64,000 bases of DNA from Kushneria aurantia DSM 21353 (GTDB lineage Bacteria > Pseudomonadota > Gammaproteobacteria > Pseudomonadales > Halomonadaceae): contig NZ_KB907876.1 of assembly GCF_000382245.1 (NCBI RefSeq), forward strand, positions 30,936-94,935. Reading direction: 5' to 3'. The notes beneath the pieces were generated by a model. The model saw only the letters and a list, made by a program, of their open reading frames with translations, made no database searches and was not told where the DNA came from. Each line of letters opens with the position of its first letter. Position 1 is the stretch's first letter. Positions 1-12,400 of this stretch are shown here, piece by piece. Made by a program: the position numbers and the translations under genes.

Positions 1-26
1 CGGGGGTATCGTGGTTATAAACCTTG

Positions 27-59
27 AAAGGGCCCCGCAGTGCAAGGCCCTTTGGTTTT
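27..59. terminator. Rho-independent terminator hairpin
   Basis: An 8-bp perfect stem (AAAGGGCC at 27-34 with GGCCCTTT at 46-53) has an 11-nt loop and is followed on the + strand by GGTTTT. On the - strand it lies just beyond the cstA stop codon. It probably ends cstA and also a + strand gene lying before the window. Confidence 0.7.
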
Positions 60-76
60 CAGCAGGCGCGCTGCCC

Positions 77-1546
77 TCAGGTCATGGCCGCATTGGCCAG
101 CGAGGCGTCGCGCGAAGCCGGTTCTGCCGGCTCGTCGACTGCAAAGAGGCCACCGGAGAGCCGCCGCACCCGCTTGATGAACAGCGCCAGCGCCACCGCC
201 GTACCCAGCGCCGCGACCACATAGGCAATATTCAGCGGCAGGCCGAAGCCGATCGGCGCCCAGGCGATATAGGTGAACGTCGCCATGGTCATGAACAGCG
301 CCGGCAGCAGCGTCATCCAGTACGCTTTTTTGGCCAGAATCAGGTACATGGTGGCCACCCACAGGGCGATGACCGCAGTGGTCTGGTTGGCCCACGAGAA
401 GTAGCGCCACAGCAGACTGAAGTCCATGTGGGTCAGCCCCCAGGAGATCACGAACAGCGGCGCCGCCACCATGACGCGCTTGACCAGCTCGACCTGATTG
501 ACGCCCAGATAGTCGGCAATGATCATGCGCGCGCTGCGAAAGGCGGTATCGCCCGAGGTGATCGGCAGCACGATCACCCCCAGCACCGCCAGGGTGCCGC
601 CCACTGCGCCCAGCAGCGTCGTCGATACGCTCTGCACCACGGCCGCCGGGCCGCCGTTGGCCAAAACCCGAGAGAGCGAACTGTCGCCGTGGAACAGGCT
701 CATCGCCGCCGCGGCCCAGATCATGGCGATCACACCCTCGGTGATCATCATGCCGTAAAAGATCCTGCGGCCGTTGTTTTCGTTACCCGTGGTGCGCGAG
801 ATGATCGGCGTCTGGGTAGCGTGAAAGCCCGACAGCGCACCGCAGGAGATAGTCAGAAACAGCAGCGGGAAGATCGGCGCGCTGTCCGGATGCATGTTAG
901 CAAGGCTCAGCTCCGGAATCGGCGCGCCGCGCACGATCAGCATGATGCCGATACCGGCGGCGCTGAACAGCAGCAGCGCGCCGAACCAGGGGTAGATACG
1001 GCCGATCACCTTGTCGATCGGCAACAGCGTGGCCAGCAGGTAGTAGACGAAAATCGCCAGCGTGATCACGGTCACCGACAGCGGCAGGATATTGGCCAGA
1101 AGCGCCGCCGGTGCGGTGACGAACACCGTGGCTACCAGCAGCAGCAACAAAATGGCGAAGACGTTGACCACGTGTTTCATCACCCTGCCGAGAAACTTGC
1201 CGGCCAGCTGCGGCAGATGGGCGCCGTGGTTGCGAATCGAGATCATGCCGGTGAGGTAGTCATGCACCGCGCCGGCGAAAATGCAGCCGGCGACGATCCA
1301 CAAAAAGGCCACCGGGCCGTAGAGCGCCCCCAGAATGGGGCCGAAGATAGGCCCGACGCCCGCGATATTGAGCAACTGAATCAGCGAGTTGCGCTTGGTA
1401 CCCATGGGCAGGTAATCGACATCGTCGCGCAGCGTATAGGCCGGCGTGGGGCGGCGCTGATGGGTCTCGAAAACGCGCTCGACGAACTTGCCGTAGGTGA
1501 AATAGCCCACGACGAGCAGCACGATGCCCGCGATAAAGGTCATCAT
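77..1546 (-). CDS. CstA-family carbon starvation / peptide transporter
   Basis: A 489-residue polytopic inner-membrane protein of the CstA family, whose members take up peptides or pyruvate when carbon is short. The family signature LNIAGVGPIFGPILGALYG lies at about residues 59-77. Hydrophobic helices then run through almost the whole chain. The protein is shorter than E. coli CstA (about 700 residues) and matches the short-form subgroup, so substrate is not assignable. The start has GGAG about 10 nt upstream. It stands alone on the - strand and ends at the hairpin at 27-59. Family membership is clear; the substrate is inference. Confidence 0.85.
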   Translation of the reverse strand: MMTFIAGIVLLVVGYFTYGKFVERVFETHQRRPTPAYTLRDDVDYLPMGTKRNSLIQLLNIAGVGPIFGPILGALYGPVAFLWIVAGCIFAGAVHDYLTGMISIRNHGAHLPQLAGKFLGRVMKHVVNVFAILLLLLVATVFVTAPAALLANILPLSVTVITLAIFVYYLLATLLPIDKVIGRIYPWFGALLLFSAAGIGIMLIVRGAPIPELSLANMHPDSAPIFPLLFLTISCGALSGFHATQTPIISRTTGNENNGRRIFYGMMITEGVIAMIWAAAAMSLFHGDSSLSRVLANGGPAAVVQSVSTTLLGAVGGTLAVLGVIVLPITSGDTAFRSARMIIADYLGVNQVELVKRVMVAAPLFVISWGLTHMDFSLLWRYFSWANQTTAVIALWVATMYLILAKKAYWMTLLPALFMTMATFTYIAWAPIGFGLPLNIAYVVAALGTAVALALFIKRVRRLSGGLFAVDEPAEPASRDASLANAAMT

Positions 1547-1649
1547 GATTCAGGCACTCCCGGCTTGTGGCCACGGTCGGTTTTATAACGTACGGCTGGA
1601 GCGTGCAGCGTACGCAACCGATTGATGCACTAACAGATCGACCTTGGTA

Positions 1650-2618
1650 TTAGCCCGCAGAACCGCTGCCTGGTGAAAGCGCCGTTCGCAGCCAGGCGCC
1701 GCACTCCTCGATCGCCTGATCCGCCTGGCGGTGCTGGCCCAGCCGCCGCACGAAAGCGTGAATCATGCCGAAGTAGCGGCTGTGGCGCACCGTGACGCCC
1801 TGCGCCGCCAGTCGCTCGGCATAACGCACGCCTTCATCGCCCACCGGATCGTACTCGGCGGTCAGCACCAGCGCCGGCGCCACGCCGGCCAGATCGTGAC
1901 GCGACAACAGCGTATTGAAGGGGTGATCGCGCGCCTCGTCGTCGACAAGATACTGCGACAGATACCAGTCGCGCATGGCGCGGGTATAGCCGTGGCCCTC
2001 GGCGAAGCGCTCAAGCGATGCCAGCCCCTGCGGGCTGGCATCGAGCTGCGGATAGAGCAGACACTGCCCCATCACTGCCGGCCCGCCCTCGTCGCGGGCG
2101 CGCAGCGCGGTCAGCGCCGCCAGTTGCCCTCCGGCGCTATCCCCGGCCAGCGCAATGCGCGTGGCGTCGCCGCCGAACGAGCCGGCGTTGTCGCCCACAA
2201 AGCGCAGCGCCGCCAGCGCATCCTCGGCGGCAGCGGGAAAGGGGTGCTCCGGTGCCAGCCGGTAATCCACCGATACCAGAATACTTTTCGAGGCGCGACA
2301 CAGCGCCCGGCAGATCACGTCATAGGTCTCGACGGAGCCGGTGACAAAGCCGCCACCGTGGTAGAAAACCGTCACCGGCCGCGTACTGCGGGTCCCGTGC
2401 ACCGTGGGATGATAAATCCGCACGCCGATCTCGTGGCCATCGCATTTGAAACGCCGCTCCTCCACGTCGGCGACCGAGTATTCAGCCGGGTCGGTCTGAA
2501 GCGCGAGATTGCCGCGATCGGCGATCCTGCGCCGCTCCTGTACGCTCAAACCGCTGACATCGGGGGCATTGGCGGCGGCCTCTTCAAGCCAGTGGGCGAA
2601 CTGCGGATCCAGTGTCAT
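1650..2618 (-). CDS. Alpha/beta hydrolase, HSL-type esterase
   Basis: A 322-residue cytoplasmic esterase/lipase of the hormone-sensitive lipase class. The oxyanion-hole motif HGGG is at about 87-90 and the nucleophile elbow GDSAGG at 159-164 (Ser161). Asp257 (EYDP) and His287 (GMIHAF) complete the triad. Start at 2618 is chosen because AGGAG sits 8 nt upstream; an upstream in-frame start would add ten poorly conserved residues. Members hydrolyse short acyl esters; the natural substrate cannot be told from sequence. It is divergent from apbE, with about 120 bp between them. Confidence 0.9.
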   Translation of the reverse strand: MTLDPQFAHWLEEAAANAPDVSGLSVQERRRIADRGNLALQTDPAEYSVADVEERRFKCDGHEIGVRIYHPTVHGTRSTRPVTVFYHGGGFVTGSVETYDVICRALCRASKSILVSVDYRLAPEHPFPAAAEDALAALRFVGDNAGSFGGDATRIALAGDSAGGQLAALTALRARDEGGPAVMGQCLLYPQLDASPQGLASLERFAEGHGYTRAMRDWYLSQYLVDDEARDHPFNTLLSRHDLAGVAPALVLTAEYDPVGDEGVRYAERLAAQGVTVRHSRYFGMIHAFVRRLGQHRQADQAIEECGAWLRTALSPGSGSAG

Positions 2619-2741
2619 GCGGCAACTCCTGATCAGTGTCGTGAACAATAATTTTCAGCCTGGGCCGTGGCAGCAGGACTGGCAAGCCGGGACACCGGGC
2701 GGGCACAATAACGTTTCTGTTTTCAGCAGGCCGACACCTCC

Positions 2742-3794
2742 ATGCTTCGCACGCTCACTCTGCTGCTGGTGCTACCGCTGGCGATCGCCGGCTGCGACCG
2801 CAGCCCCGAAAGGGTCACGATAGAAGGCCAGGCCCAGGGCACCAGCTATCACATCAGCTGGTGGCGCGACGGCGGCAATCAGCTGCCGGCGGTGCGCGCC
2901 GACGTCAGCCGGACGCTGACCGCCATCGACCGCGAACTCTCCACCTACCGCGACGACTCCTGGATATCGCAGTTCAACGCCAGCCGCAGCACCGACTGGC
3001 AGCCGGCCCCCGAATCGGCGCTTCACCTGCTCGCCATCGCCAGGCAGATCAACGCCCGCTCCGACGGCTGCTATGACCCCACCATTTCGCCACTGTTCCG
3101 GCTGTGGGGCTTTCAGGAGCACGACTTCCGCGTGCCGACGCAGGCCGAGATCACCACCGCGCTGGCCGATATCGGTCTTCAACATCTCGATATCGACCCC
3201 GAAACCGGGCGCATCCGCAAGGAGATCGCCACGCTGTCGCTGGATCTCTCCTCGATGGGCGAGGGCTACAGCGTCGACCGCCTCGCCGCTGATCTCGAGG
3301 CGCGCGGTATTCACAACTACCTGGTGGAGCTGGGCGGCGATATGCGCATTCGCGGCAGCAAGCCCGATGGCACCCGCTGGCGGGTCGGCATCGAAGCACC
3401 CACCAGCGGCGAGCGCCGCCCGGGCACCATCGCCACCATCGAGGATGTCGAGGGCATATCGATCAACACCTCCGGTACCTATCGGCGCTACTTCGACGAC
3501 AACGGTCAGGTGTATAGCCATATTCTCGATCCGCGCAGCGGCCGCCCCGCCGAACACAATCTGGTGTCCTCCACCGTATTCGGCCATGAGGCAGCGCGCA
3601 GCGACGGTTGGGCCACCGCCCTGCTCTGCCTGGGGCCGGCGGAGGGCATGGCGACCGCCGAGCGCGAGGGGCTTGCCGCCCTGCTGATCCAGCGCCCGGG
3701 CGAGGATCAATTCGAAAGCGATGAAAGCCCGGCACTGGAAAGCAGCGAGCGGCTGAGGCTTCAACGCCAGGGGGATCAACATCAGGATACATGA
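2742..3794 (+). CDS. apbE: FAD:protein FMN transferase (ApbE), lipoprotein
   Basis: A 350-residue periplasmic lipoprotein that transfers FMN from FAD to a Thr or Ser of target flavoproteins such as Nqr/Rnf subunits. A lipoprotein signal peptide ends in LAIAGC (Cys18). Family motifs follow: GTSYHISW near 33-40, DLSSMGEGYSVD at 168-179, VELGGD at 195-200, HILDPRSGRP at 260-269, and DGWATALL at 288-295 for the metal site. Length fits the family. The usual partner operon (nqr or rnf) is not adjacent, so its targets are encoded elsewhere. No strong Shine-Dalgarno is visible before the ATG. Confidence 0.92.
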   Translation: MLRTLTLLLVLPLAIAGCDRSPERVTIEGQAQGTSYHISWWRDGGNQLPAVRADVSRTLTAIDRELSTYRDDSWISQFNASRSTDWQPAPESALHLLAIARQINARSDGCYDPTISPLFRLWGFQEHDFRVPTQAEITTALADIGLQHLDIDPETGRIRKEIATLSLDLSSMGEGYSVDRLAADLEARGIHNYLVELGGDMRIRGSKPDGTRWRVGIEAPTSGERRPGTIATIEDVEGISINTSGTYRRYFDDNGQVYSHILDPRSGRPAEHNLVSSTVFGHEAARSDGWATALLCLGPAEGMATAEREGLAALLIQRPGEDQFESDESPALESSERLRLQRQGDQHQDT

Positions 3795-3926
3795 CGGCGG
3801 CACGACGACCGAACTGATGCCGGCCTGAAAAGTGCCCCTGGTGACGAGAAAATTTTCCCTGCCGTCGGGATACTGCATGTTGAGACAGTCGCCTTCGCGC
3901 GGCGCCACAACATTGCACAGGGAGAA

Positions 3927-4370
3927 ATGGCCGTGATGGAGACCATTACCATCGGCGGGCTGACGCTCGATTTCTATCAGAGTCGTCACACCACCCATGA
4001 GCAGCTCGATCTTTTTCGCATGACCGTCATGCCCGGCGCTCGTATGCCGGTGGCCCACTACCATGACAGCTGGGACGAGACAGTGCTGGGGCTGGCGGGG
4101 CGACTCGACTTTCGCGTGGACGGCGAAAGCGTCGCTATTACCCCCGAGTCGTCGCTTTTCATTCCGCGTGGCGCAGTACACGGCTTCGACAACACCTCAG
4201 ATGCGCCGGCCAGCTGTCTGTGCATGCTGACGCCGGGCGCACTGGGTCCGGACTACTTCCGCGAACTGGCGGCACTCGTCGCCGAAGGCCCGCCCGACCC
4301 GGAGCGCATGAAGACGATCATGTCGCGCTACGGGCTGATCCCCGCGCCCGAAGGTAATCGACAGCACTGA
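3927..4370 (+). CDS. Cupin-domain protein
   Basis: A single-domain cupin of about 147 residues. Cupin motif 1 supplies His44, His46 and Glu51, followed by a conserved Gly. Motif 2 is FIPRGAVHGF near 78-87, with His85. Together these form a typical three-His/one-Glu metal site. Such small cupins may be dioxygenases, isomerases or ligand-binding proteins, and nothing here decides which. Two ATGs (3927 and 3936) share one AGGGAG, spaced 2 and 11 nt away, so the exact start is uncertain. It converges with the glutamine amidotransferase gene 27 bp downstream. Confidence 0.8.
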   Translation: MAVMETITIGGLTLDFYQSRHTTHEQLDLFRMTVMPGARMPVAHYHDSWDETVLGLAGRLDFRVDGESVAITPESSLFIPRGAVHGFDNTSDAPASCLCMLTPGALGPDYFRELAALVAEGPPDPERMKTIMSRYGLIPAPEGNRQH

Positions 4371-4397
4371 CTCCGGAGCCAATAACGCCTGTGGCGC

Positions 4398-5117
4398 CTA
4401 ACGCGCCATGCCGATGCCTTCACGCATGAAGTTGACGATCCAGCGTGCCATGACGTGATCGTCCACCGGCGCCGACAGCGTCGCCATGCCTTCACGGCGG
4501 CGGCGATCCGGCATCTGCCCGCTCCTGCCGGCCATCAGGTCGGCGCTGCACGCTTTGGTGAACTCCGGGTGACCCTGCACGCTCATGGCGGCGTTACCGT
4601 AGTCCAGCATGTAGTAGGGACAGAAGGTGCTTTCAGCCAGCACTGCGGCGCCTTCGGGCGGTTCGATAACCTGATCCTGATGGCTGACGATCAGATCCAG
4701 CCCCTCCTGCCAGGGCATCATCCAGCTGCGGCGCTCGTTGACCGTATTGAAGGAGACACCCACTCCCCAGCCGCGATCACTTTTGGCAGCGCGCCCGCCC
4801 AGCGCCTGGGCGATCGCCTGATGGCCAAAACAGATGCCCACCAGCGGCCGCTGCTCGGCGTGCAGACGTCGAATCAGCGCCAGCAGCTCGGCAATCCAGC
4901 CGTGGGCCTCGTAAACGCCGGCCTTGCTGCCCGAGATCAGCCAGCCGTCGACATCGTCGAGGCTGCCCGGCAGCTCGCCGTCATGAACCCGCCAGGTCAC
5001 GAACTCGAGCGTGGGGTCCACGGCCTGCAGAAGCCGCGCGTAGAGTTCAGGGTAGTTGCCGTGCACCTCGGCCAGGTGCGGCGCCAGATCATCACACTGC
5101 AGCAGCCCGATCTTCAT
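4398..5117 (-). CDS. Class I glutamine amidotransferase (GuaA N-domain-like)
   Basis: A 239-residue stand-alone class I amidotransferase resembling the GMP-synthase glutaminase domain. The nucleophile is Cys96 in GICFGHQ, and His183/Glu185 in HPEF complete the triad. AGGGAAGAG lies just before the ATG. It follows the ethanolamine-type permease on the same strand after 46 bp and is probably cotranscribed with it. Relatives include uncharacterised GMP-synthase-like proteins and gamma-glutamyl hydrolases of polyamine breakdown. The neighbouring amine permease makes amine metabolism plausible, but that is inference. Confidence 0.85.
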   Translation of the reverse strand: MKIGLLQCDDLAPHLAEVHGNYPELYARLLQAVDPTLEFVTWRVHDGELPGSLDDVDGWLISGSKAGVYEAHGWIAELLALIRRLHAEQRPLVGICFGHQAIAQALGGRAAKSDRGWGVGVSFNTVNERRSWMMPWQEGLDLIVSHQDQVIEPPEGAAVLAESTFCPYYMLDYGNAAMSVQGHPEFTKACSADLMAGRSGQMPDRRRREGMATLSAPVDDHVMARWIVNFMREGIGMAR

Positions 5118-5163
5118 CTCTTCCCTCTTGCCCGGGGTTAATCACAACGTGCCACCCGGTGGC

Positions 5164-6597
5164 TCAACCGAGCTCCGACTCGGCGCTCTCGATGGCATCG
5201 AATTCCTCCTCCGGCGCCTGCGCCACCAGGTGGTGACGGCTGTAGAAGCCGAACCAGGCCAGCATGATGGCATAGAACACGCCCGCCCACAGCGCCGCCA
5301 CAAGGCTCACCACGAAGGTGGAGAGAAAGGCGATTACCGCCAGCCCCAGCGCCAGCGCGGAGGTGAAACGCCCGCCGGGAGTGCGAAACGGCCGCGCCAG
5401 GGCGGGCTCACGCGTGCGCAGCAGCAGATGCGAGAGCATCATCATGGCGTAGGAGATGGTGGCGCCGAACACCGCCATGGTAATCATCAGATCCCCCTGG
5501 CCGGTCAGCGACAGCAGAAAGCCGATCACACCCGGCACCACCAGCGCCAGCGTCGGCGCCCGGCGACGGTTGGTAACCGATAGGGTGCGCGGCAGGTAGC
5601 CCGCCCGCGACAGCGCGAATACCTGCCGCGAATAGCCGAAGATGATCGAGAAAAACGACGCAATCAGGCCGAAAAGGCCCACCACGTTGACGAATGCCGC
5701 CGCCGCACTGCCCTCGCCATAGACCGCCTGCAGGGCGTCCACCAGCGGCGCCGCCGAGGTACTCATCGCCTGCGCGCCGGCACCGCCGGGAGCGAGCAGC
5801 AGCATGCAGATGGCAAACAGCAGCAGCAGCGCCATGGCAGCGATGATGCCGCGCGGCATGTCGCGCCCCGGTTCGCGACTCTCCTCCGCCGCCAGCGGCA
5901 CCCCTTCGATGGCGAGAAACAGCCACATGGCGAAGGGGATGGCACTCCAGATGCCCAGATAGCCCTCGGGCAGGAAGCTCGATGCCCCCACGGCGTCGCT
6001 GACCGGCATATCGAACAACCTGGCGGCGTCGAAGTGCGGCAGCATAGCGAGGATAAACACCACGAGTGCAATCACCGCCAGTGCCGTAATCCCCATCATG
6101 ATGCGCAGCGCCTCGCCGGCGCCCCATAGATGAATACCCACGAAAACGATATAGAAGGCGGCGTACACCAGCGGGCCGTCGAGCCCCACCAGCGAGTCGA
6201 CATAGCCGCCGATGAAGATGGCGATCGCCGCCGGTGCAATGGCGTACTCGAGCAGGATGGCCGTGCCGGTAATGTAGCCGCCCCAGGGACCCAGCGCCCG
6301 CCGCGCGAAGCTGTAGCCGCCGCCGGCGGTGGGCAGCGACGAGGAGAGTTCGGCCAGCGACAGCACCATCGCCGAGTACATCACCGCCATCAGTACGGTA
6401 GCGATCAACATGCCACCGAAACCGCCGGTGCCGATACCCAGATTCCAGCCGGCGAAGTCGCCGGAGATCACGTAGGAGACCCCCAGGCTGGCGAGCAGTA
6501 TCCAGCCCGCCGCGCCCTGTTTGAGCTGGCGTTTCTGCAGATATTCGCTGTTGGCGGCACGCGATCCGGCGCCGCCCGGGGAGGATTCGCGGGTCAT
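5164..6597 (-). CDS. eat: APC-family permease, ethanolamine permease type
   Basis: A 477-residue amino acid-polyamine-organocation transporter with about 12 hydrophobic helices. The N-terminal segment YLQKRQLKQGAAGW and the following SYVISGDFAGWN are characteristic of the ethanolamine permease (Eat) subfamily. AAGG lies 7 nt before the ATG. No ethanolamine ammonia-lyase genes (eutBC) are in the window, so the substrate is supported only by sequence resemblance. It heads a probable two-gene unit with the amidotransferase. The long acidic C-terminal tail is unremarkable. Confidence 0.8.
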   Translation of the reverse strand: MTRESSPGGAGSRAANSEYLQKRQLKQGAAGWILLASLGVSYVISGDFAGWNLGIGTGGFGGMLIATVLMAVMYSAMVLSLAELSSSLPTAGGGYSFARRALGPWGGYITGTAILLEYAIAPAAIAIFIGGYVDSLVGLDGPLVYAAFYIVFVGIHLWGAGEALRIMMGITALAVIALVVFILAMLPHFDAARLFDMPVSDAVGASSFLPEGYLGIWSAIPFAMWLFLAIEGVPLAAEESREPGRDMPRGIIAAMALLLLFAICMLLLAPGGAGAQAMSTSAAPLVDALQAVYGEGSAAAAFVNVVGLFGLIASFFSIIFGYSRQVFALSRAGYLPRTLSVTNRRRAPTLALVVPGVIGFLLSLTGQGDLMITMAVFGATISYAMMMLSHLLLRTREPALARPFRTPGGRFTSALALGLAVIAFLSTFVVSLVAALWAGVFYAIMLAWFGFYSRHHLVAQAPEEEFDAIESAESELG

Positions 6598-6723
6598 GGC
6601 AGAGCCTTTTATTGTTGTTGAAAGAGCAGTGTAGCGATTGTCTCGAGTGGATATCGCCGCAACGCTACGGTTTCATCATGCGCGCAGTGTCTGCATGATG
6701 CGAACACTTATTGCCGCCGCGCA

Positions 6724-7680
6724 TTACCTCGTCGCCCGACTCAGCTCATCGCGGCGCGGCAGATCCGGCCCGCGCCTTGTGCAGGTGCGCCCGGCCGCGC
6801 TCATCGCAAAGCGCACCATGGCCTCGCGCTGTGCGCCATCCAGCCGTGCCGGGCCGTCGGGTGTCGCCAGCCCCTGCTCATCGAGCCAGCACAGCAGCGC
6901 CGCCATGAAACTGTCGCCGGCGCCCACCGTATCGACCACCTCGACGCGCTCCGGCATGAAGGCGTCACTGTCGTCCTGATAGTGATAGAGCGTCACCCCT
7001 TCGCCGCCCCGCGTCATGATTACCAGCGCACAGCGCTCACTCAACCAGCGCCTCACTATCCTTTCGGGATCATCTTCGGGATAGAGCAGCGCGAGGTCTT
7101 CGTCACTGACCTTGATCAGATGGGCATGGGTCGCGAAGGCGTCCACGCGCTCGCGCCAGCGCGCCACGTCGGGTTCGACCATCAGCCGCACGTTGGGATC
7201 GAGGGTGATCAGGCAGCGCTCGCGCTCACGTTTGACCAGCTGCTCCAGCGTCTCGCCGGTGGGCGATACCACCAGCGCATAGGAGCCGACATGTACCGCC
7301 GTCAGCGCATCATCGGGCGCCGGCAGGTGGTGCGGCGCCAGCATGCGGTCCGCGCCGCGCTGGTTGTAGAACATGTAGCGCGGCGAGCCGTTGTCATCCA
7401 GCGTCACCATCGCAAGGGTAGTAGCGCCATCGTCGATATCCGCCACCCGCTCGATATCCACGCCCTCGCTGCGCAGCACCGCGCGCAGCCGCTCACCGAG
7501 GGCGTCACGCGCCAGACCGGTAAAAAAGGCGCTACGCCTTTCAAGCCGCGCCAGACCGATCGCCACGTTCATCGGCGAGCCGCCGGCCACGGCATGAAAA
7601 TCGATGGCGCTGGCGTCGGGCGCCACCCGGCTCTCGTCGCCGAAAAAATCAAACAGCGCCTCGCCACAGACCAGAAACAT
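6724..7680 (-). CDS. PfkB-family sugar kinase, probable fructokinase
   Basis: A 318-residue ribokinase/PfkB-fold kinase that phosphorylates a sugar using ATP. GGSPMN at 33-38 and the signature DTVGAGDSF at 250-258, with catalytic Asp256, are intact. The start at 7680 has GGAGG about 8 nt upstream; the 14 residues a further-upstream start would add are not family-like. Overall resemblance is to bacterial fructokinases. A polyol dehydrogenase lies about 640 bp away on the same strand, which would make fructose from sorbitol or mannitol, so a polyol-to-fructose-6-phosphate route is plausible but unproven. Confidence 0.85.
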   Translation of the reverse strand: MFLVCGEALFDFFGDESRVAPDASAIDFHAVAGGSPMNVAIGLARLERRSAFFTGLARDALGERLRAVLRSEGVDIERVADIDDGATTLAMVTLDDNGSPRYMFYNQRGADRMLAPHHLPAPDDALTAVHVGSYALVVSPTGETLEQLVKRERERCLITLDPNVRLMVEPDVARWRERVDAFATHAHLIKVSDEDLALLYPEDDPERIVRRWLSERCALVIMTRGGEGVTLYHYQDDSDAFMPERVEVVDTVGAGDSFMAALLCWLDEQGLATPDGPARLDGAQREAMVRFAMSAAGRTCTRRGPDLPRRDELSRATR

Positions 7681-7848
7681 AACCTGCCCTCCAAATGATC
7701 CCGAAGGTGGCAAGCCTGCCACAGTTCGCTCATCGGGTGGGAGACAAGGGTAAAGAAAGCGCCTTCAGACGGCGCGCGAACGGCCGATACAGTGTTTTAA
7801 CCTCCCCCTCCCTGCTCAGGCACTCCAAAAGCAACAAGGAGAAATCCC

Positions 7849-8259
7849 ATGCTACCGCGCCCTACCGTCAGGCTGAGACTGATCGCCACACTGAGTGCCT
7901 GTGTGCTGACCGCCGTTATCCTCGGCGTTTTCGCGTTTCAGGCGCTGAGCAATGCCAATAACGCCCTTCGCGACGTCTATCAGCGCAACGTGGTACCCAT
8001 GCAGGCAGTGCTGGAGATGCGCGACGTGATTCTCGATATGCGCGGACGAATGCTACTGCCGGCGCTGCTGGCCAGCGAGGAAGAAACAGCCGAACTGCAG
8101 CAGGAGTATGCCGGCTTTGTGCAGATGATCGACAGTGACTGGACGCTGTTTCGCGTCGAGTCCCACCAATCCGAGGCAGCCGCTGCCCGGAACGCCGTAC
8201 AGAAAGCGCACGAGGAGCACAGCAGCGGCGCGGCATTGATCGGTGCTTCACCGGCATAG
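7849..8259 (+). pseudogene. Truncated methyl-accepting chemotaxis protein (sensor-domain fragment)
   Basis: The 136 residues contain one N-terminal membrane helix (about 9-31) followed by the start of a four-helix-bundle ligand-binding domain. The coding sequence then stops. A complete chemoreceptor needs the rest of the bundle, a second membrane helix, a HAMP domain and the long methylated coiled coil, none of which follow. A good Shine-Dalgarno (AAGGAG) still precedes the ATG. The last 10-15 residues look unlike the family, suggesting a deletion junction near 8215. Most likely non-functional. Confidence 0.75.
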
Positions 8260-8287
8260 CGGGACGATACCCTTCGGGCAGCGAGCA

Positions 8288-8310
8288 GCAGGCGACGAAC
8301 CGTCGCCTGC
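8288..8310. terminator. Strong hairpin between converging genes, no U-tract
   Basis: A perfect 10-bp stem, GCAGGCGACG (8288-8297) with CGTCGCCTGC (8301-8310), closes a 3-nt loop. It lies just past the stop codon of the - strand dehydrogenase gene and past the chemoreceptor fragment. Neither side has a T-run, so intrinsic termination is uncertain. Confidence 0.45.
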
Positions 8311-8320
8311 CGGATGCGGC

Positions 8321-9370
8321 TCAGGCCGACGCCATCCGAATCTGCAGCTTGATGTCGTTCGGACGCGCCTCGGCGGCACGCTCGAAGGCCTCGACACTCT
8401 GGTCGAACTCGAAGGTGTGGGCGATCAGCGGATTGAGGTCGACCTTGCCGGCGGCAATGATCTCCAGCGCACGATCGAAGACGTGGGCGTAGCGAAAGAT
8501 GCTCTCGACGCGCACCTCCTTGACCTGGGCGGCAACCACGTCAAACGCTACCTTCTCCGGTGGCATGCCCACCAGCACCAGTACGCCACCGGGGCGCACG
8601 CAGGCCAGCGCATCGTCGAACACCTTCGTGCTGCCGCTCGCCTCGAACACCGCATCGGCGCCCCATGTCTCGCCAACATGGTTATCCAGCACTTCGCGCA
8701 GCGACTCGCGCGCCACGTTAACCGGCACCAGACCTTCATAGCCGCGCGCGACCGCCAGTTTTTCATCGACCACGTCGGAGATCAGAATACGGCTGGCGCC
8801 CGATGCCCGCGCCGCCAGCGCCACCATCAGGCCGATAGTGCCACCGCCGGTCACCACGCAGGTACTACCGGGCTCGAGCCGGGCCTTTGCTACCGCGTGA
8901 ACGCCCACCGCAAAGGGCTCGATCATTGCGCCTTCGGCGTACGATACCGCATCCGGCAGGCGAAAGGTGAAAGCGGCGGGATGCACGACCTGCGGCGTCA
9001 GGCAGCCGTGTATGGGCGGCGTCGCCCAGAAGCGCACCGCCGGATCGACGTTGTAGATGCCCATCCGCGCGGCGCGCGAGTCAGGATCGGGAATGCCCGG
9101 CTCCATGCAGACGCGGTCGCCGGGTTTGAGATGGGTGACATTATCGCCCACCTCGCGCACCGTGCCGGAGGCCTCGTGGCCCAGCACCATCGGCTCGCGC
9201 ACCACAAAATCACCAATGCGCCCGTGCGTATAGAAGTGGATATCGCTGCCGCAGATGCCGACGGTGTGGATATCGATGCGCACGTCATCGTCGCCCATTT
9301 CGCCGGGCAGGTCGATCTCGCGCAGGTTCAGTTCATGAGGCTTTTCCAATACCAGAGCTCGGGCTTTCAT
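8321..9370 (-). CDS. Zinc-type polyol dehydrogenase (xylitol/sorbitol dehydrogenase-like)
   Basis: A 349-residue medium-chain dehydrogenase that would oxidise a polyol to a ketose with NAD+. Catalytic zinc ligands Cys40 (GICGSD), His65 and Glu66 (GHE) are present, as is the Rossmann motif GGGTIG at 175-180. The structural-zinc lobe at about 95-112 has none of the four cysteines found in classical members, as in one xylitol-dehydrogenase subgroup. GGGAGA precedes the ATG by 6 nt. Xylitol, sorbitol or L-idonate are all possible substrates. Confidence 0.85.
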   Translation of the reverse strand: MKARALVLEKPHELNLREIDLPGEMGDDDVRIDIHTVGICGSDIHFYTHGRIGDFVVREPMVLGHEASGTVREVGDNVTHLKPGDRVCMEPGIPDPDSRAARMGIYNVDPAVRFWATPPIHGCLTPQVVHPAAFTFRLPDAVSYAEGAMIEPFAVGVHAVAKARLEPGSTCVVTGGGTIGLMVALAARASGASRILISDVVDEKLAVARGYEGLVPVNVARESLREVLDNHVGETWGADAVFEASGSTKVFDDALACVRPGGVLVLVGMPPEKVAFDVVAAQVKEVRVESIFRYAHVFDRALEIIAAGKVDLNPLIAHTFEFDQSVEAFERAAEARPNDIKLQIRMASA

Positions 9371-9479
9371 CGGATCTCTCCCAGGGGCAAAAAGAGCGGC
9401 GCGATGGCCGCTCGAGTTACTCCTATCGCGCCCTTAATGCTGCCAAAAGCCAATGCGACATTAGGCGTAGGCGCGCTGC

Positions 9480-12400
<2,921 letters not shown>

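Noticed and set aside
11..1588. Long + strand open frame opposite cstA
   Set aside because: It is antisense to a clear membrane transporter and is rich in Arg, His and Gln, the usual product of reading a GC-rich gene backwards. No start signal or family resemblance was seen.
2772..4181. Long - strand frame across apbE and the cupin gene
   Set aside because: It spans two genuine + strand genes and the gap between them, has no domain, and is explained by high-GC antisense bias.
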